Assembly: GCF_003148775.1 (NCBI RefSeq) | Contig: NZ_QGGW01000007.1 | Coordinates: 124,001 to 188,000 of the forward strand | DNA: 64,000 bases | From: Roseicyclus mahoneyensis | GTDB lineage: Bacteria; Pseudomonadota; Alphaproteobacteria; Rhodobacterales; Rhodobacteraceae | Direction of reading: 5' to 3' | Shown: in pieces, positions 50,345 through 59,581 of the stretch | How positions within the stretch are numbered: the first letter of the stretch is position 1 | How the letters are laid out: the number at the start of each line of letters is the position of its first letter | Translations under genes and position numbers: made by a program | Notes under the pieces: model-generated | Databases searched by the model: none | Told to the model about the DNA's origin: nothing | The model's input: the letters and a program-made list of their open reading frames with translations, nothing else

Positions 50345-51535
50345 TCACTCAGCGGCCAGCGCGACGGGCGCGGCGGTCCTGCGATACACCTCTTGCGCGG
50401 CGGCGACGCCGGAGCCGAGGCGGATGTCGAGGCCAAGATCGGCCATGGCCATTTCCGCCGTGGCCAGACCCGAGAGCATCAGCACATCGGTCAGGCTGCC
50501 CAGATGCCCGATGCGGAACACCTTGCCTGCGACCTGACCCAGACCCGCGCCGAAGGCCACTCCATACCGCTTGCTCGCGTGGCTGACGATGCGGCCGGCG
50601 TCGAAGCCCTCGGGCGTGCGGATCGCGCTGACCGTGTCGGAGTAAAGATCGGGGCGGATCGCACAAAGCTGCAGACCCCAGGCCTGCACTGCGGCGCGCA
50701 CGCCGGTTGCGATGCGGGTATGGCGGGCGAAGACATTGTCGAGCCCTTCTTCCATAAGCATCTCCGACGCGGTCTTGAGTCCGTTCAGCAGGCCGACGGC
50801 GGGGGTGTAGGGGTAGCCATTGATGGCATAGCCCTTCACCATGTCGCGGATGTCGAAATAGGTGCGCGGCAGGCCGCCGGTTTCCACCGCCGCCATCGCC
50901 TTGGGCGAAAACGCCGCGATGCCGAGACCTGCGGGCAGCATGAAGCCCTTTTGCGACCCGGTGACGGCCACGTCGATCTTCCAGCCGTCGAATTCGAAGG
51001 GCATGGAGCCGATGGAGCTGACCCCGTCGACAAACAGAAGCGCGGGGTGCTTGGCCGCATCCATCGCGCGGCGGACGCCCGCAATGTCAGAGCGCACGCC
51101 GGTCGCAGTCTCGTTATGGGTGGCCAGAACCGCCTTGATCTTGTGCGCTGTGTCGGCGGTCAGGATCTCTTCGAACCGGGCGGTTGGAATGCCCTCGCCC
51201 CAAGGCGTTTCGATGATCTCGACCGTCAGGCCGTGACGTTGGCACATGTCGATCCACTTCTGGGAGAACATGCCGTTGCGCGCCGCCAGAACCGTGTCTC
51301 CGGGGGTGAGCGTGTTGGTGATGGCCGTTTCCCAGCCGCCCGTGCCGGTGGAGGGGAACACGAACACTTCGGCCACGGCCGATTTCAGCACGCGCTTCAC
51401 GCCGTCACGGGCAGGGTGCAGGATATCCTTGAACAGGTCGGATCGGTGGTCGATCGTAGGCATGTCGCAGGCCCGGCGCAGGCTTTCGGGCATGTTCGTC
51501 GGGCCGGGAATGAAAACCGGGTTCTGCAGGCTCAT
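50345..51535 (-). CDS. bhcA: Aspartate-glyoxylate aminotransferase BhcA
   Basis: A 396-residue class V aminotransferase (serine-glyoxylate aminotransferase family). BhcA transfers the amino group of aspartate to glyoxylate, giving glycine and oxaloacetate. FIPGPTNMPESLR opens the protein, PSTGTGGWETAI is the PLP-phosphate loop, LLFVDGVSSIGSMPF supplies the PLP-ring Asp, and VTGSQKGFMLP holds the Schiff-base Lys196. It is the first gene of the operon bhcABCD, read away from the divergent regulator bhcR. Confidence 0.95.
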   Translation of the reverse strand: MSLQNPVFIPGPTNMPESLRRACDMPTIDHRSDLFKDILHPARDGVKRVLKSAVAEVFVFPSTGTGGWETAITNTLTPGDTVLAARNGMFSQKWIDMCQRHGLTVEIIETPWGEGIPTARFEEILTADTAHKIKAVLATHNETATGVRSDIAGVRRAMDAAKHPALLFVDGVSSIGSMPFEFDGWKIDVAVTGSQKGFMLPAGLGIAAFSPKAMAAVETGGLPRTYFDIRDMVKGYAINGYPYTPAVGLLNGLKTASEMLMEEGLDNVFARHTRIATGVRAAVQAWGLQLCAIRPDLYSDTVSAIRTPEGFDAGRIVSHASKRYGVAFGAGLGQVAGKVFRIGHLGSLTDVLMLSGLATAEMAMADLGLDIRLGSGVAAAQEVYRRTAAPVALAAE

Positions 51536-51597
51536 CAGGGTCTCTCCTCATCTCTCGTCTCCACATTAGTCTTTGCGGCCGCCGCGCACAATTTTTT

Positions 51598-51686
51598 TGA
51601 AAAGGTTTTTCAGAAATGCTAGTATGCGTCGAAGTTGTTTAATATCAAACGCTTGTATTTTTTCACAGGGTGAAAGTGTTTTTCAC
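51598..51686. promoter_or_regulatory. Operator/promoter region between bhcA and bhcR
   Basis: Three inverted repeats share a TTTCAC/GTGAAA half-site: TGAAAA-GGT-TTTTCA at 51598-51612, TTTCAC-AGG-GTGAAA at 51661-51675 and GTGAAA-GTGTT-TTTCAC at 51670-51686. The intervening DNA is AT-rich. They are the likely BhcR binding sites controlling both the operon and bhcR. Position and palindromy fit an IclR-type dimer; binding is inferred. Confidence 0.7.
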
Positions 51687-51706
51687 TGCACTGCAGCGAG
51701 GCCAAA

Positions 51707-52555
51707 ATGCGTGACGATCCAGAGGTCGAATCCCCCCGTCCCGGGGCGTCGCGCGCCCGGGGACGCCCCAAGGCTTGGGACGACAAGACCGACCAGAACA
51801 CGATCAAATCACTCGACCGGGCGATGGCGGTATTCGAGCATCTGTCGACCATGCCGGGCGCCACCCTGTCGGAACTGGCCGCCGACACCGACCAATCGCC
51901 CGCCACGACCTACCGCATCCTGACGACGTTGGAATCGCGCGGGCTGGTGGAATTCGACGCGGGCGCGCAACTGTGGCACATCGGGCCGCGCGCCTTTCTG
52001 ATCGGGGCGCGGTATCTGCGCCGCACCTCGGTCGTGGACCGGGCCCGGCCGATCCTGCGTCGGCTGATGGAGGCGACGGGGGAAACCGCCAACCTCGGCA
52101 TCGCGCGCGAGGCGCATGTGCTGTTCGTCAGCCAGGTGGAAAGCCACGCCTCGATCCGGGCGTTCTTTCCGCCGGGCTCGCTGTCGCCCATGCATGCCTC
52201 GGGCATCGGCAAGGCGCTGCTGGCCCAGATGACCGACGACCGTCTTTCGCGCTACATTGCCACGGCACCGCTTGACCGTTTCACCGTGCGCACGCTGACA
52301 GATCCCGTCGATCTGCGCGCAAACCTGCAAGAAACCCGCGCGCGCGGCTATGCCATCGACGACGAGGAGAAGAACGAGGGGATGCGCTGCATCGCGGCCC
52401 CTGTCTTCGACCACCATGGCGAGGCGGTGGCGGGCCTGTCGGTGTCGGGTCCGGTCAGCCGCGTCTCGGTGCGCGAGACGCCCCGTCTGGCCGAGGCTGT
52501 CGCGCGGGCGGCCGCGGATCTTTCGGCGGCCTTGGGGGCCGAGGCGCGGGGATGA
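51707..52555 (+). CDS. bhcR: IclR-family transcriptional regulator BhcR
   Basis: A 282-residue IclR regulator. The N-terminal winged helix-turn-helix (IKSLDRAMAVFEHLSTMPGATLSELAADT, with ATTYRILTTLESRGLVEF as recognition helix) is followed by the effector-binding domain (YLRRTSVVDRARPILRRLMEATGETANLG, MHASGIGKALLAQM). A charged, proline-rich N-terminal extension of about 35 residues precedes the HTH. In Paracoccus BhcR senses glyoxylate and controls bhcABCD. The divergent position and the half-sites between the genes fit that. Confidence 0.92.
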   Translation: MRDDPEVESPRPGASRARGRPKAWDDKTDQNTIKSLDRAMAVFEHLSTMPGATLSELAADTDQSPATTYRILTTLESRGLVEFDAGAQLWHIGPRAFLIGARYLRRTSVVDRARPILRRLMEATGETANLGIAREAHVLFVSQVESHASIRAFFPPGSLSPMHASGIGKALLAQMTDDRLSRYIATAPLDRFTVRTLTDPVDLRANLQETRARGYAIDDEEKNEGMRCIAAPVFDHHGEAVAGLSVSGPVSRVSVRETPRLAEAVARAAADLSAALGAEARG

Positions 52556-52836
52556 TGCGCGGTCGGATGGCGGCGGGTGACCGACCCGCTGACGGTTTCC
52601 CGGATCACCGGCGGGCGTGACCCCACGCCTGCAAGCATGAGGTCTGTCCCGCGTGACTTGCCTCACCCCAAACGGCAGCTTATCAACCCGAAGCGATGTT
52701 CAGGTGGACACGCGATCCACGAGCGCCACGGCACAGGCTCACTGGCCATGGTCCGGGCGAGCCGAACGAGCATCAGCTGTCGGACTTTTTCCGGCTGCAG
52801 GGACGGCTGGTTCCTTCGCAAAGATGAGGCGAGAGC

Positions 52837-53958
52837 ATGACGAAACGCGCGCTGATCACCGGGATAACCGGCCAGGACGGCTCCTACCTCGCGGAGCTGC
52901 TGCTCGGGAAGGGCTATGAGGTCCATGGCATCAAGCGCCGGGCGTCGATGTTCAACACGCAGCGGATCGATCACATCTATGAGGATCCGCATCAGACCGA
53001 CCCCAAGCTGCGGCTGCATTACGGTGATCTGACCGATACGTCGAACCTGACCCGCCTCCTGGCCGAGGTGAGCCCGGACGAGGTCTACAACCTGGGCGCC
53101 CAGTCTCACGTCGCGGTCAGTTTCGAAGCGCCGGAATACACCACCGATGTCGATGCCATGGGCACCTTGCGGCTGCTGGAAGCCATTCGGTTTCTCGGCC
53201 TCGACAAGACGACGCGTTTCTATCAGGCGTCCACCTCCGAACTCTACGGTCTCGTTCGGGAAACCCCTCAGACCGAGACGACGCCCTTCCACCCGCGTTC
53301 GCCCTATGCCGTGGCCAAGATGTATGCGCACTGGATCACGGTGAACTACCGCGAGGCCTATGGGATGTATGCCTGCAACGGCATCTTGTTCAATCACGAG
53401 AGCCCGCGCAGGGGCGAGACCTTCGTCACCCGCAAGATCAGCCGGGGGCTGGCCAATATCGCCCAAGGGCTGGAACAGTGTCTTTACATGGGCAACATCG
53501 ACGCATTGCGCGATTGGGGTCATGCGAAGGACTATGTCCGCATGCAGTGGATGATGCTGCAGCAAGATGCGGCCGAGGATTTCGTGATTGCCACCGGCGA
53601 ACAGCATTCGGTGCGTGATTTCATTACTTGGGCGGCGGCCGATCTGGGCATTGCGCTGTCCTTCGAGGGTCACGGCGTTGACGAGGTGGCCCGGGTGAGC
53701 GCCGTGGCGGGGGACAATGCCCCCGCGGTTCGTCCGGGTGACGTCCTTTTGCGCATCGACCCCAAGTACTTCCGCCCTGCCGAGGTCCAGACGCTACTTG
53801 GCGATCCGTCCAAGGCCAAGGCCAAGCTCGGCTGGAAGCCCGAGATCACCGCCCGCGAGATGTGCAGCGAGATGGTGGCCGAGGACTTGAAGACGGCGAA
53901 ACGCCATGCCTTTCTCAAGTCGCATGGCTACAATTTGCCGGTGGCCCTTGAAGGGTGA
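52837..53958 (+). CDS. gmd: GDP-mannose 4,6-dehydratase
   Basis: A 373-residue extended SDR that converts GDP-mannose to GDP-4-keto-6-deoxymannose, the first step of GDP-L-fucose synthesis. [16 protein letters not shown] (Rossmann), [19 protein letters not shown], and the catalytic [12 protein letters not shown] (YxxxK) are intact, as are [15 protein letters not shown] and WGHAKDYV. The ribosome binding site GAGGCGAGAG lies just upstream. The 280 bases before it contain no recognised gene. fcl follows after nine bases. Confidence 0.96.
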   Translation: MTKRALITGITGQDGSYLAELLLGKGYEVHGIKRRASMFNTQRIDHIYEDPHQTDPKLRLHYGDLTDTSNLTRLLAEVSPDEVYNLGAQSHVAVSFEAPEYTTDVDAMGTLRLLEAIRFLGLDKTTRFYQASTSELYGLVRETPQTETTPFHPRSPYAVAKMYAHWITVNYREAYGMYACNGILFNHESPRRGETFVTRKISRGLANIAQGLEQCLYMGNIDALRDWGHAKDYVRMQWMMLQQDAAEDFVIATGEQHSVRDFITWAAADLGIALSFEGHGVDEVARVSAVAGDNAPAVRPGDVLLRIDPKYFRPAEVQTLLGDPSKAKAKLGWKPEITAREMCSEMVAEDLKTAKRHAFLKSHGYNLPVALEG

Positions 53959-53967
53959 GGCCGCCTC

Positions 53968-54939
53968 ATGACCAGGATTTTCGTAGCAGGGCATCGCGGC
54001 ATGGTCGGCTCGGCCATCCTGCGTCGGTTGACGGCGCGACGGGCGGAAGGCGAGAAGATCGACCTTGTCACGCGGACGCATGCAGAGCTTGACCTGACCG
54101 ACCAGGCCGCCGTGAGAAGGTTCATGCAATCCGAACGTCCGGATGTCGTGATCCTCGCCGCGGCGAAAGTGGGCGGCATCCATGCCAACAACAGCTATCC
54201 CGCCGATTTCATCTACGAGAACCTGATGATCGAGTGCAATGTGATCCATCAGGCTTTTGCCGCCGGGGTCAGACGCCTGCTGCAGCTGGGGTCGAGCTGC
54301 ATCTATCCGCGCATGGCACCCCAGCCCATGGCCGAGGCGGCGCTCCTGACCGGGACGCTCGAGCCTACGAACGAGCCCTACGCCATCGCCAAGATCGCGG
54401 GCATCAAGCTGTGCGAGAGCTACAACCGTCAGCATGGCACCGACTACCGAAGTGTCATGCCGACCAACCTCTACGGGCCGGGCGACAATTTCCACCCCGA
54501 CAACAGCCATGTTCTGCCCGCGCTCATCCGCCGATTCCACGAGGCGGTCCGCGATGGGCTGGGCGAGGTGGTGATCTGGGGCACCGGCACCCCGCGACGT
54601 GAATTCCTGCATGTCGACGACATGGCCGAGGCGTCGCTTTTCGTGCTGGATCTGGACCGAACCATCTATGACGCGAACACCGAGCCCATGCTGAGCCATA
54701 TCAACGTAGGCTCAGGTTCGGATGTCAGCATCGGCGACCTTGCGGCCATGGTGGCGCAAGTGACGGGGTTTCAGGGCGAGATCCGCTGTGACACGACCAA
54801 GCCCGACGGCACCCCGCGAAAGCTCATGGATGTGAGCCGGCTTTCCGCGATGGGCTGGCGGGCGCGCATAGAGCTGCGCGACGGAATAGGCGGCACATAT
54901 CGCTGGTTCCTTGAGAACGCTGCCGAAGCGCGCATGTGA
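53968..54939 (+). CDS. fcl: GDP-L-fucose synthase
   Basis: A 323-residue SDR (WcaG/Fcl) that epimerises and reduces the Gmd product to GDP-L-fucose. The Rossmann motif [46 protein letters not shown], and catalytic Tyr-Lys in [11 protein letters not shown] are present. [24 protein letters not shown] completes the substrate site. It is in operon with gmd. The product is the donor for the fucosyltransferase encoded convergently on the other strand. Confidence 0.96.
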   Translation: MTRIFVAGHRGMVGSAILRRLTARRAEGEKIDLVTRTHAELDLTDQAAVRRFMQSERPDVVILAAAKVGGIHANNSYPADFIYENLMIECNVIHQAFAAGVRRLLQLGSSCIYPRMAPQPMAEAALLTGTLEPTNEPYAIAKIAGIKLCESYNRQHGTDYRSVMPTNLYGPGDNFHPDNSHVLPALIRRFHEAVRDGLGEVVIWGTGTPRREFLHVDDMAEASLFVLDLDRTIYDANTEPMLSHINVGSGSDVSIGDLAAMVAQVTGFQGEIRCDTTKPDGTPRKLMDVSRLSAMGWRARIELRDGIGGTYRWFLENAAEARM

Positions 54940-55007
54940 TGCCGTCCGCACTTTCCCGGCGTTTATGAAGTCCGGGGAAATCGGTGGCAAAGGTCCGCTT
55001 CAGGGCG

Positions 55008-55877
55008 TTACCCCGGGATCTTGATCCAGCTTGTCGGCCAGATGTCCGGGTTCTCGAATTCGGGATTGGCGAACCATCGCTCCGGCGCGGCGACGATCTT
55101 TTCCGGGTTCGGGTTCAGCCACGCCCCCCACCACGAGAACGAGGAATTGGCGATGATGTGATGGCGGCACGAACTCATGAGCCGGAGGTCCTCGTAGTTC
55201 CGGTCCGGCCCATTGTGCCCGACGACCCTGATCTCGGCTGGCAGGACAAGGTTTTCGCTGACCCAGGCGGGATCATCGGAAAAGGCAAAGACGACCGGCT
55301 CTTCGCCCATCTGCGCCGCGACATGATCGAGAGCGGCCGTGTAGTATGCCGGTGTGCAGGTGCCGTGGAGAGCTGCGAATTTCGCGTTTTGCACGTAATC
55401 GCCACGTCGCACGTGCAGGGAAACGGCCCGCGGCTCGTCCTTGATCCGGGAGAGCCAGCGGGCATTCTCGGGGTCCGGCGGCATCTTGACCGTCAACTCG
55501 TCCCGGATGACCGAGCGGTGCTTTGCGAAATACCGTTCAGACTGGAAATACCCCTCCAGCCAGACCGGCCCTGTGACTTGCGCCACGCGTGGGTCATAGC
55601 CGGGACCGGCTTCGCGCAGCCGCGCGGGTCCTCGTCGGGCCAGTCTCCAGAGCATGTGCGCAAGGGGGCGCTCGCGTGGGAATGGGGGCATCTCTGCATC
55701 CGGCACGGGCCGATCAGCAAGCTCGAACACATCCATCGCATAGCCGTGTTCGCGCGCGCGGCGATAATGACGGCGGTCGAGGACAAGATCCTGTCCCGTT
55801 GTGAGCGCCAAGGAGCGTCCGGCGGCATATTGGAACATCTGGTTTCCAAGGCCGCCAATCAGCGTCATCATGATCAT
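55008..55877 (-). CDS. Alpha-1,2-fucosyltransferase (GT11)
   Basis: A 289-residue GT11 fucosyltransferase that transfers L-fucose from GDP-fucose. The diagnostic motifs are LIGGLGNQMFQYAAGRSLAL at the N-terminus, HVRRGDYVQN (the HxRRxD GDP-fucose motif), FAFSDDPAWVSENL and CRHHIIANSSFSWWGAWLN. It is convergent with fcl, across a 68-base gap. With gmd and fcl it shows that a fucosylated surface glycan is made. The acceptor sugar is unknown. Confidence 0.93.
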   Translation of the reverse strand: MIMMTLIGGLGNQMFQYAAGRSLALTTGQDLVLDRRHYRRAREHGYAMDVFELADRPVPDAEMPPFPRERPLAHMLWRLARRGPARLREAGPGYDPRVAQVTGPVWLEGYFQSERYFAKHRSVIRDELTVKMPPDPENARWLSRIKDEPRAVSLHVRRGDYVQNAKFAALHGTCTPAYYTAALDHVAAQMGEEPVVFAFSDDPAWVSENLVLPAEIRVVGHNGPDRNYEDLRLMSSCRHHIIANSSFSWWGAWLNPNPEKIVAAPERWFANPEFENPDIWPTSWIKIPG

Positions 55878-56135
55878 TCGCGTTGCCCCTCTGAACGGCT
55901 GACGTCAACGGAGTGGCGAAAGCGCCGATGGCAAGCAGCGTCCCGACACCGATGCGATGGTGTTCCGGCTCGCTTGTCCCGTGTCACCGGTGGCCGACTG
56001 GTCGAGAGCGTGTTCACGGGGCGCGTTGAACCTGCATGGTCCTTGACAGTTTCGGGCAGGCGGCCGGCACCGGGCTTTCCGTTTACGCGGCGATTGCCTC
56101 TTGCTAAGACCGTCCTTCTAGGCGGGGTTGAACTG

Positions 56136-57089
56136 GTGATCAAGCAAATCGAAACCTATAGTTTCAGCCCCGCGCTTCTGGCGCCGGCCGAACGCTTGCC
56201 GGGCGTTTCGGCCTTCATGCGGATCCGCAACGGGGCCGATTTCCTCGAGGCGACGATCCGCAGCCATATCGACGCCTATGACGAGATCGTCGCGGTCTAC
56301 AACCAGTGCACCGATGCCACGCCCGACATCCTTGACCGGCTGGCCGGCGAATACGGGCCGCGGCTCAGGGTTGTCCACTACCTGCCCCGCGTGCACCCCG
56401 CCGGCAGCGAGGGCCATGCGAGCACGCCGCCGTCCTCGCCGCAATCGCTTGTGACCTATTACAATTGCGCTTTGGCGATGACACGTCACCAATGGGCCGT
56501 GAAACTTGACGACGATCACCTCGCCATTCCCGAGGCGCTGGGCGGCATGGTCCGCCGCATTCGCACCGGCGAGGCCGATGATCGGCGTCTGCACTGTTTT
56601 TCGGGTCCGAACCTGATCCGTGACCGGGCAGGGCGGCTGGGCATCGCCTCGGCTGATCCGGTGTCGGGCGGCGGGGACATCGGGTATTTCCGGGTCCGGA
56701 CCGACACCTATTTCACCCATGATCCGCGATTCGAACGCTTTGCCCGCGGGCCTCTCACCCGGGAGTTCGCGGGCTGGTTCTACTGGCATCTGAAGTTTCT
56801 CAAGCAGGGCGGTGGCTTTGCCAATTACGAACTTGATGCCAATCCCGGCTCTCGCTACGCGCGCAAACGCGACAAGATGGCGGGAGCTGGCATCTGGGAC
56901 ATGTCGCAGATGCGGCAGGCCCGCGCGCCGGGCCTGATCCGGCGGCTGCGCGCGCAGATCGATGGCAAGGAACGGCTGTCGGCGGCGCGCGACATGGCCC
57001 TTTCCCGGGCCTTTCCGCAAACGAGCGTCGAACAGGCGCTGGATGACAGCACACCGGGCTGGCGAGACTGGCTGGAGCGCGCAACATGA
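56136..57089 (+). CDS. Glycosyltransferase family 2-like protein
   Basis: A 317-residue glycosyltransferase. LPGVSAFMRIRNGADFLEATIRSHIDAYDEIVAVYNQCTDATPD is the GT-A donor-binding part, and the metal motif is KLDDDHLAI. FGPNLI-like, GDIGYFRVRTDTYF and GWFYWHLKFLK segments follow. The GTG start with AGGCGGGG upstream is chosen because the protein then begins just before the first strand; the open frame continues far upstream without support. Its end overlaps the GT25 gene (ATGA). Sugar and acceptor unknown. Confidence 0.8.
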   Translation: MIKQIETYSFSPALLAPAERLPGVSAFMRIRNGADFLEATIRSHIDAYDEIVAVYNQCTDATPDILDRLAGEYGPRLRVVHYLPRVHPAGSEGHASTPPSSPQSLVTYYNCALAMTRHQWAVKLDDDHLAIPEALGGMVRRIRTGEADDRRLHCFSGPNLIRDRAGRLGIASADPVSGGGDIGYFRVRTDTYFTHDPRFERFARGPLTREFAGWFYWHLKFLKQGGGFANYELDANPGSRYARKRDKMAGAGIWDMSQMRQARAPGLIRRLRAQIDGKERLSAARDMALSRAFPQTSVEQALDDSTPGWRDWLERAT

Positions 57090-57853
57090 ACGACTGGCCC
57101 ATCTACGTGATCAACATGGCGGCCAACACGACCCGCATGACCCGCGTCACGGATGAGTTGGCGCGCCGGGGCCTGTCCTTTGACCGTTTCGAGGCGGTGG
57201 ACGGGCGCGCCCTGACCGAGGCCGAGCGCGCCCGCGTCTACGACCCGCAGGCCAATGCCCGCCGCGCTCGGCACCCCATGATCGGCCCCGAACTGGGCTG
57301 CTACCTGAGCCATGTCGCCCTGTGGGAAAAGATCGCCCAAGGGCCTGCCGGTGGCGCGGTGATCCTCGAGGATGATTTCGCCGCGCAAGATGACCTGCCG
57401 CAGGTGATAAAGGCCCTTGCAGCGGATGGCGGCGATTGGGACATAGCCAAGCTTTTTTCGCTGAAACAGGCGCAAGGCGTTATGGCGCGCCGCCCCCTCA
57501 GCGCCGGGCGCGAGATCGTGACACCCTACAAGGTGCCGACCACGACCCTTGGCTATGCGATCCGCCGCAAGGCCGCCGCGCGGCTCGCGGCCCGCGCCCT
57601 GCCGGTGTCGCGCCCGATCGACGAGGATCACAAGCATTTCTGGGAACTGGACCTGCGTGTGGCCCTTGTCATGCCGCCGCCGCTGCGCTTTGGGGATGAA
57701 ACGGCGGAAACCGGCTCGATCCAGAGCGCCCGACGCCGCGCCCGGGGCTTGCAGGGATGGGCCGCCTTGGCGCAGGGCTGGCGCAGCCTGCGCTACCGTC
57801 TGCGCTATGTCGCCGGGCTGCATTGGCACCGGCTTGTGCGGCGGGTGCGGTGA
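57086..57853 (+). CDS. Glycosyltransferase family 25 (LPS-type)
   Basis: A 255-residue GT25 enzyme of the type that adds sugars to lipooligosaccharide. IYVINMAANTTRMTRVTDELARRG opens the protein, GCYLSHVALWEKI is the family signature, and GGAVILEDDF supplies the ExD motif. TTLGYAIRRKAAARLAARALP and PIDEDHKHFWE are typical of the acceptor half. It is translationally coupled to the upstream glycosyltransferase. A 12-base palindrome, GGCGCTAGCGCC, lies in the short gap to the convergent gene. Confidence 0.9.
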   Translation: MNDWPIYVINMAANTTRMTRVTDELARRGLSFDRFEAVDGRALTEAERARVYDPQANARRARHPMIGPELGCYLSHVALWEKIAQGPAGGAVILEDDFAAQDDLPQVIKALAADGGDWDIAKLFSLKQAQGVMARRPLSAGREIVTPYKVPTTTLGYAIRRKAAARLAARALPVSRPIDEDHKHFWELDLRVALVMPPPLRFGDETAETGSIQSARRRARGLQGWAALAQGWRSLRYRLRYVAGLHWHRLVRRVR

Positions 57854-57860
57854 GCGGGCG

Positions 57861-58682
57861 CTAGCGCCGCGTCATCCGGCTGGCGATCCGCCTGAGCGGG
57901 ATCAGCGTGGCCGCGACCGGAAAGGCCGCGATCAGGGCGGCCTGCTCGATGGGGGAGGACAGGGTCAGATAATCTGGCAGTTGCGTGCGTCTGAAGCGCA
58001 TGCGGGTTGTTTCCGTCATCGCGGCGCTGGCCTGATGGTGCCGTTTGTAGATGTACGGGCCCTTGACCGAGACGAGCTCCGTTTGGCGCAGAAGGTGGTA
58101 GAGCGTCAGCATGTCGGCCCCCCGCCCGCCGCGCCGGAACGGCGCAAGCGCGTCGTCGGTCAAGAGATCGCGGGGAAAGATGCTGTAGAACGGGTTGGCT
58201 TTGCCCATGAAGGCGGGTTGCACGAAATAGCGCAACCGCCGCAAGGCGGCAGGCCCGGTAAAGGACAGGTTGCGCCCGTTGACCGCATGTGCGCGCGGCT
58301 GGCCATCGACCTCGGTCATCTGGACGCGTCCGAAGGCCATGCAGCGGCGCGATTGCGCGACGGGCAACAAGGTCTCGACCCAATCGGGCGACCATGTATC
58401 ATCGGCGGCAGCCCACATGAAATGAGCGGCCTGCGCCGCGTTCAGCACGGCGATGAAGTTGCCGATTGCACCGAGGTTCTTGCTCTGGCGAATGACGCGC
58501 AGTCGGGGGTCTCGGGCCGCGTGCTCCGCGATGATCCGGGGCGTCTCGTCGGTCGAGGCGTTGTCGGACACGATCAGTTCGAAATCACCACGTGTCTGCG
58601 TCCGCAGGCTCGTCAAGGCCGCGTCAATATAGGCCGCTCCGTTGAAGACGGGCAGTCCGATCGAGAGGCTGTGTTGGCTCAC
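57861..58682 (-). CDS. Glycosyltransferase family 2 protein
   Basis: A 273-residue GT2 enzyme. SIGLPVFNGAAYIDAALTSLRTQTRGDFELIVSDNASTDET is the classic GT-A start, and the metal motif is AADDTW. The start is GTG in a GTGA overlap with the upstream GT2 gene; a longer reading to an upstream start lacks support. It is the last gene of the minus-strand glycan operon that starts beyond the right edge. The sugar is unknown. It is closely similar to its upstream neighbour, which suggests tandem duplication. Confidence 0.87.
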   Translation of the reverse strand: MSQHSLSIGLPVFNGAAYIDAALTSLRTQTRGDFELIVSDNASTDETPRIIAEHAARDPRLRVIRQSKNLGAIGNFIAVLNAAQAAHFMWAAADDTWSPDWVETLLPVAQSRRCMAFGRVQMTEVDGQPRAHAVNGRNLSFTGPAALRRLRYFVQPAFMGKANPFYSIFPRDLLTDDALAPFRRGGRGADMLTLYHLLRQTELVSVKGPYIYKRHHQASAAMTETTRMRFRRTQLPDYLTLSSPIEQAALIAAFPVAATLIPLRRIASRMTRR

Positions 58683-59572
58683 AAGGCCACCGCAGCGTGG
58701 TCCAGCAATCGTTCTACGTCGACGACCCTGTACCCCTTGGGGAAGTGTCCCGGGCGCATTGCTTCCATGATCACCCTGAGTTCCGACACGGCCCAAGGAA
58801 AGGCCACTTCGAGGACTGGAACACTTCGCGCCACGTCGTTTCGGAAGTTCGCCTCGCGTCTTTGCGACAGTGGAACAGCACGCCTGATCCAGCTGCGAAC
58901 GAGGCCCCAGCGCTTAAGAAAGGGGAAACCAGCGATCACTTTTCCTTTGGCCCTCCCCACACAGACGGCTGCGAGGACACCATCGTTTTCCAGCCCTTGC
59001 GACTGTATGGCCTGACGCATGAACTCTGTTCGAAAGAGCGAATACACAATGTTGCACTTGTGCGAAAAATGCAGCGCGAGGAAATGCAGCAGCCGTGCGC
59101 GGCTGTCACGGGACTCGACAAACGCAAATATCCCGGGGTCGTACTCATCAAGGAACCCAAAGATCTGATCCTTGATCGCAAAACTGGGAAAGGCGAAGCC
59201 GATCTCGGGCTCTGCATCCAGCGCCGCGACGGCACGTTCCAGCCAGAAGGGGCGCCACAGGTCGTCATGGGCAGCCCATTGAAAGAAGTCCCCGCGCGCT
59301 TCGCCCAAGACATAGGCGAAGTTTCCCGCCGCGCCGATATTGCGAGGCTGTCGCACGTAGCGGATGCGGGGATCGCGCGCGGCATAGCGTCGGGCGATGT
59401 CGCCCGTGCGGTCGGTCGAGGCATTGTCCGAAATGATCAGTTCGAAATCGGCAAACCCCTGCGCCAGAAACGAGTCGATGGCCCCCGGCAGATGTTTCGC
59501 GGCATTGTAGACCGGCATCCCGATGGACACCCGGGGCGTCGCACCTGCCGCGATATCCACCGACCCCGGCAC
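58679..59572 (-). CDS. Glycosyltransferase family 2 protein
   Basis: A 297-residue GT2 enzyme with VSIGMPVYNAAKHLPGAIDSF, the donor-site ELIISDNASTDRTGDIA, YVRQPRNIGAAGNFAYVL and the metal motif AAHDDLW. It shares the opening pattern with the next gene and overlaps it by four bases. It is ten bases downstream of the CmcI-like gene. A role in surface polysaccharide assembly is inferred from the cluster. Confidence 0.88.
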   Translation of the reverse strand: MPGSVDIAAGATPRVSIGMPVYNAAKHLPGAIDSFLAQGFADFELIISDNASTDRTGDIARRYAARDPRIRYVRQPRNIGAAGNFAYVLGEARGDFFQWAAHDDLWRPFWLERAVAALDAEPEIGFAFPSFAIKDQIFGFLDEYDPGIFAFVESRDSRARLLHFLALHFSHKCNIVYSLFRTEFMRQAIQSQGLENDGVLAAVCVGRAKGKVIAGFPFLKRWGLVRSWIRRAVPLSQRREANFRNDVARSVPVLEVAFPWAVSELRVIMEAMRPGHFPKGYRVVDVERLLDHAAVAL

Positions 59573-59581
59573 GTCCCGCCC

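Noticed and set aside
52696-52827. A 43-codon plus-strand frame ending LSDFFRLQGRLVPSQR upstream of gmd
   Set aside because: The ending looks protein-like, but no upstream part, ribosome binding site or family match could be recognised. It may be the tail of a lost gene, but is too short to call.
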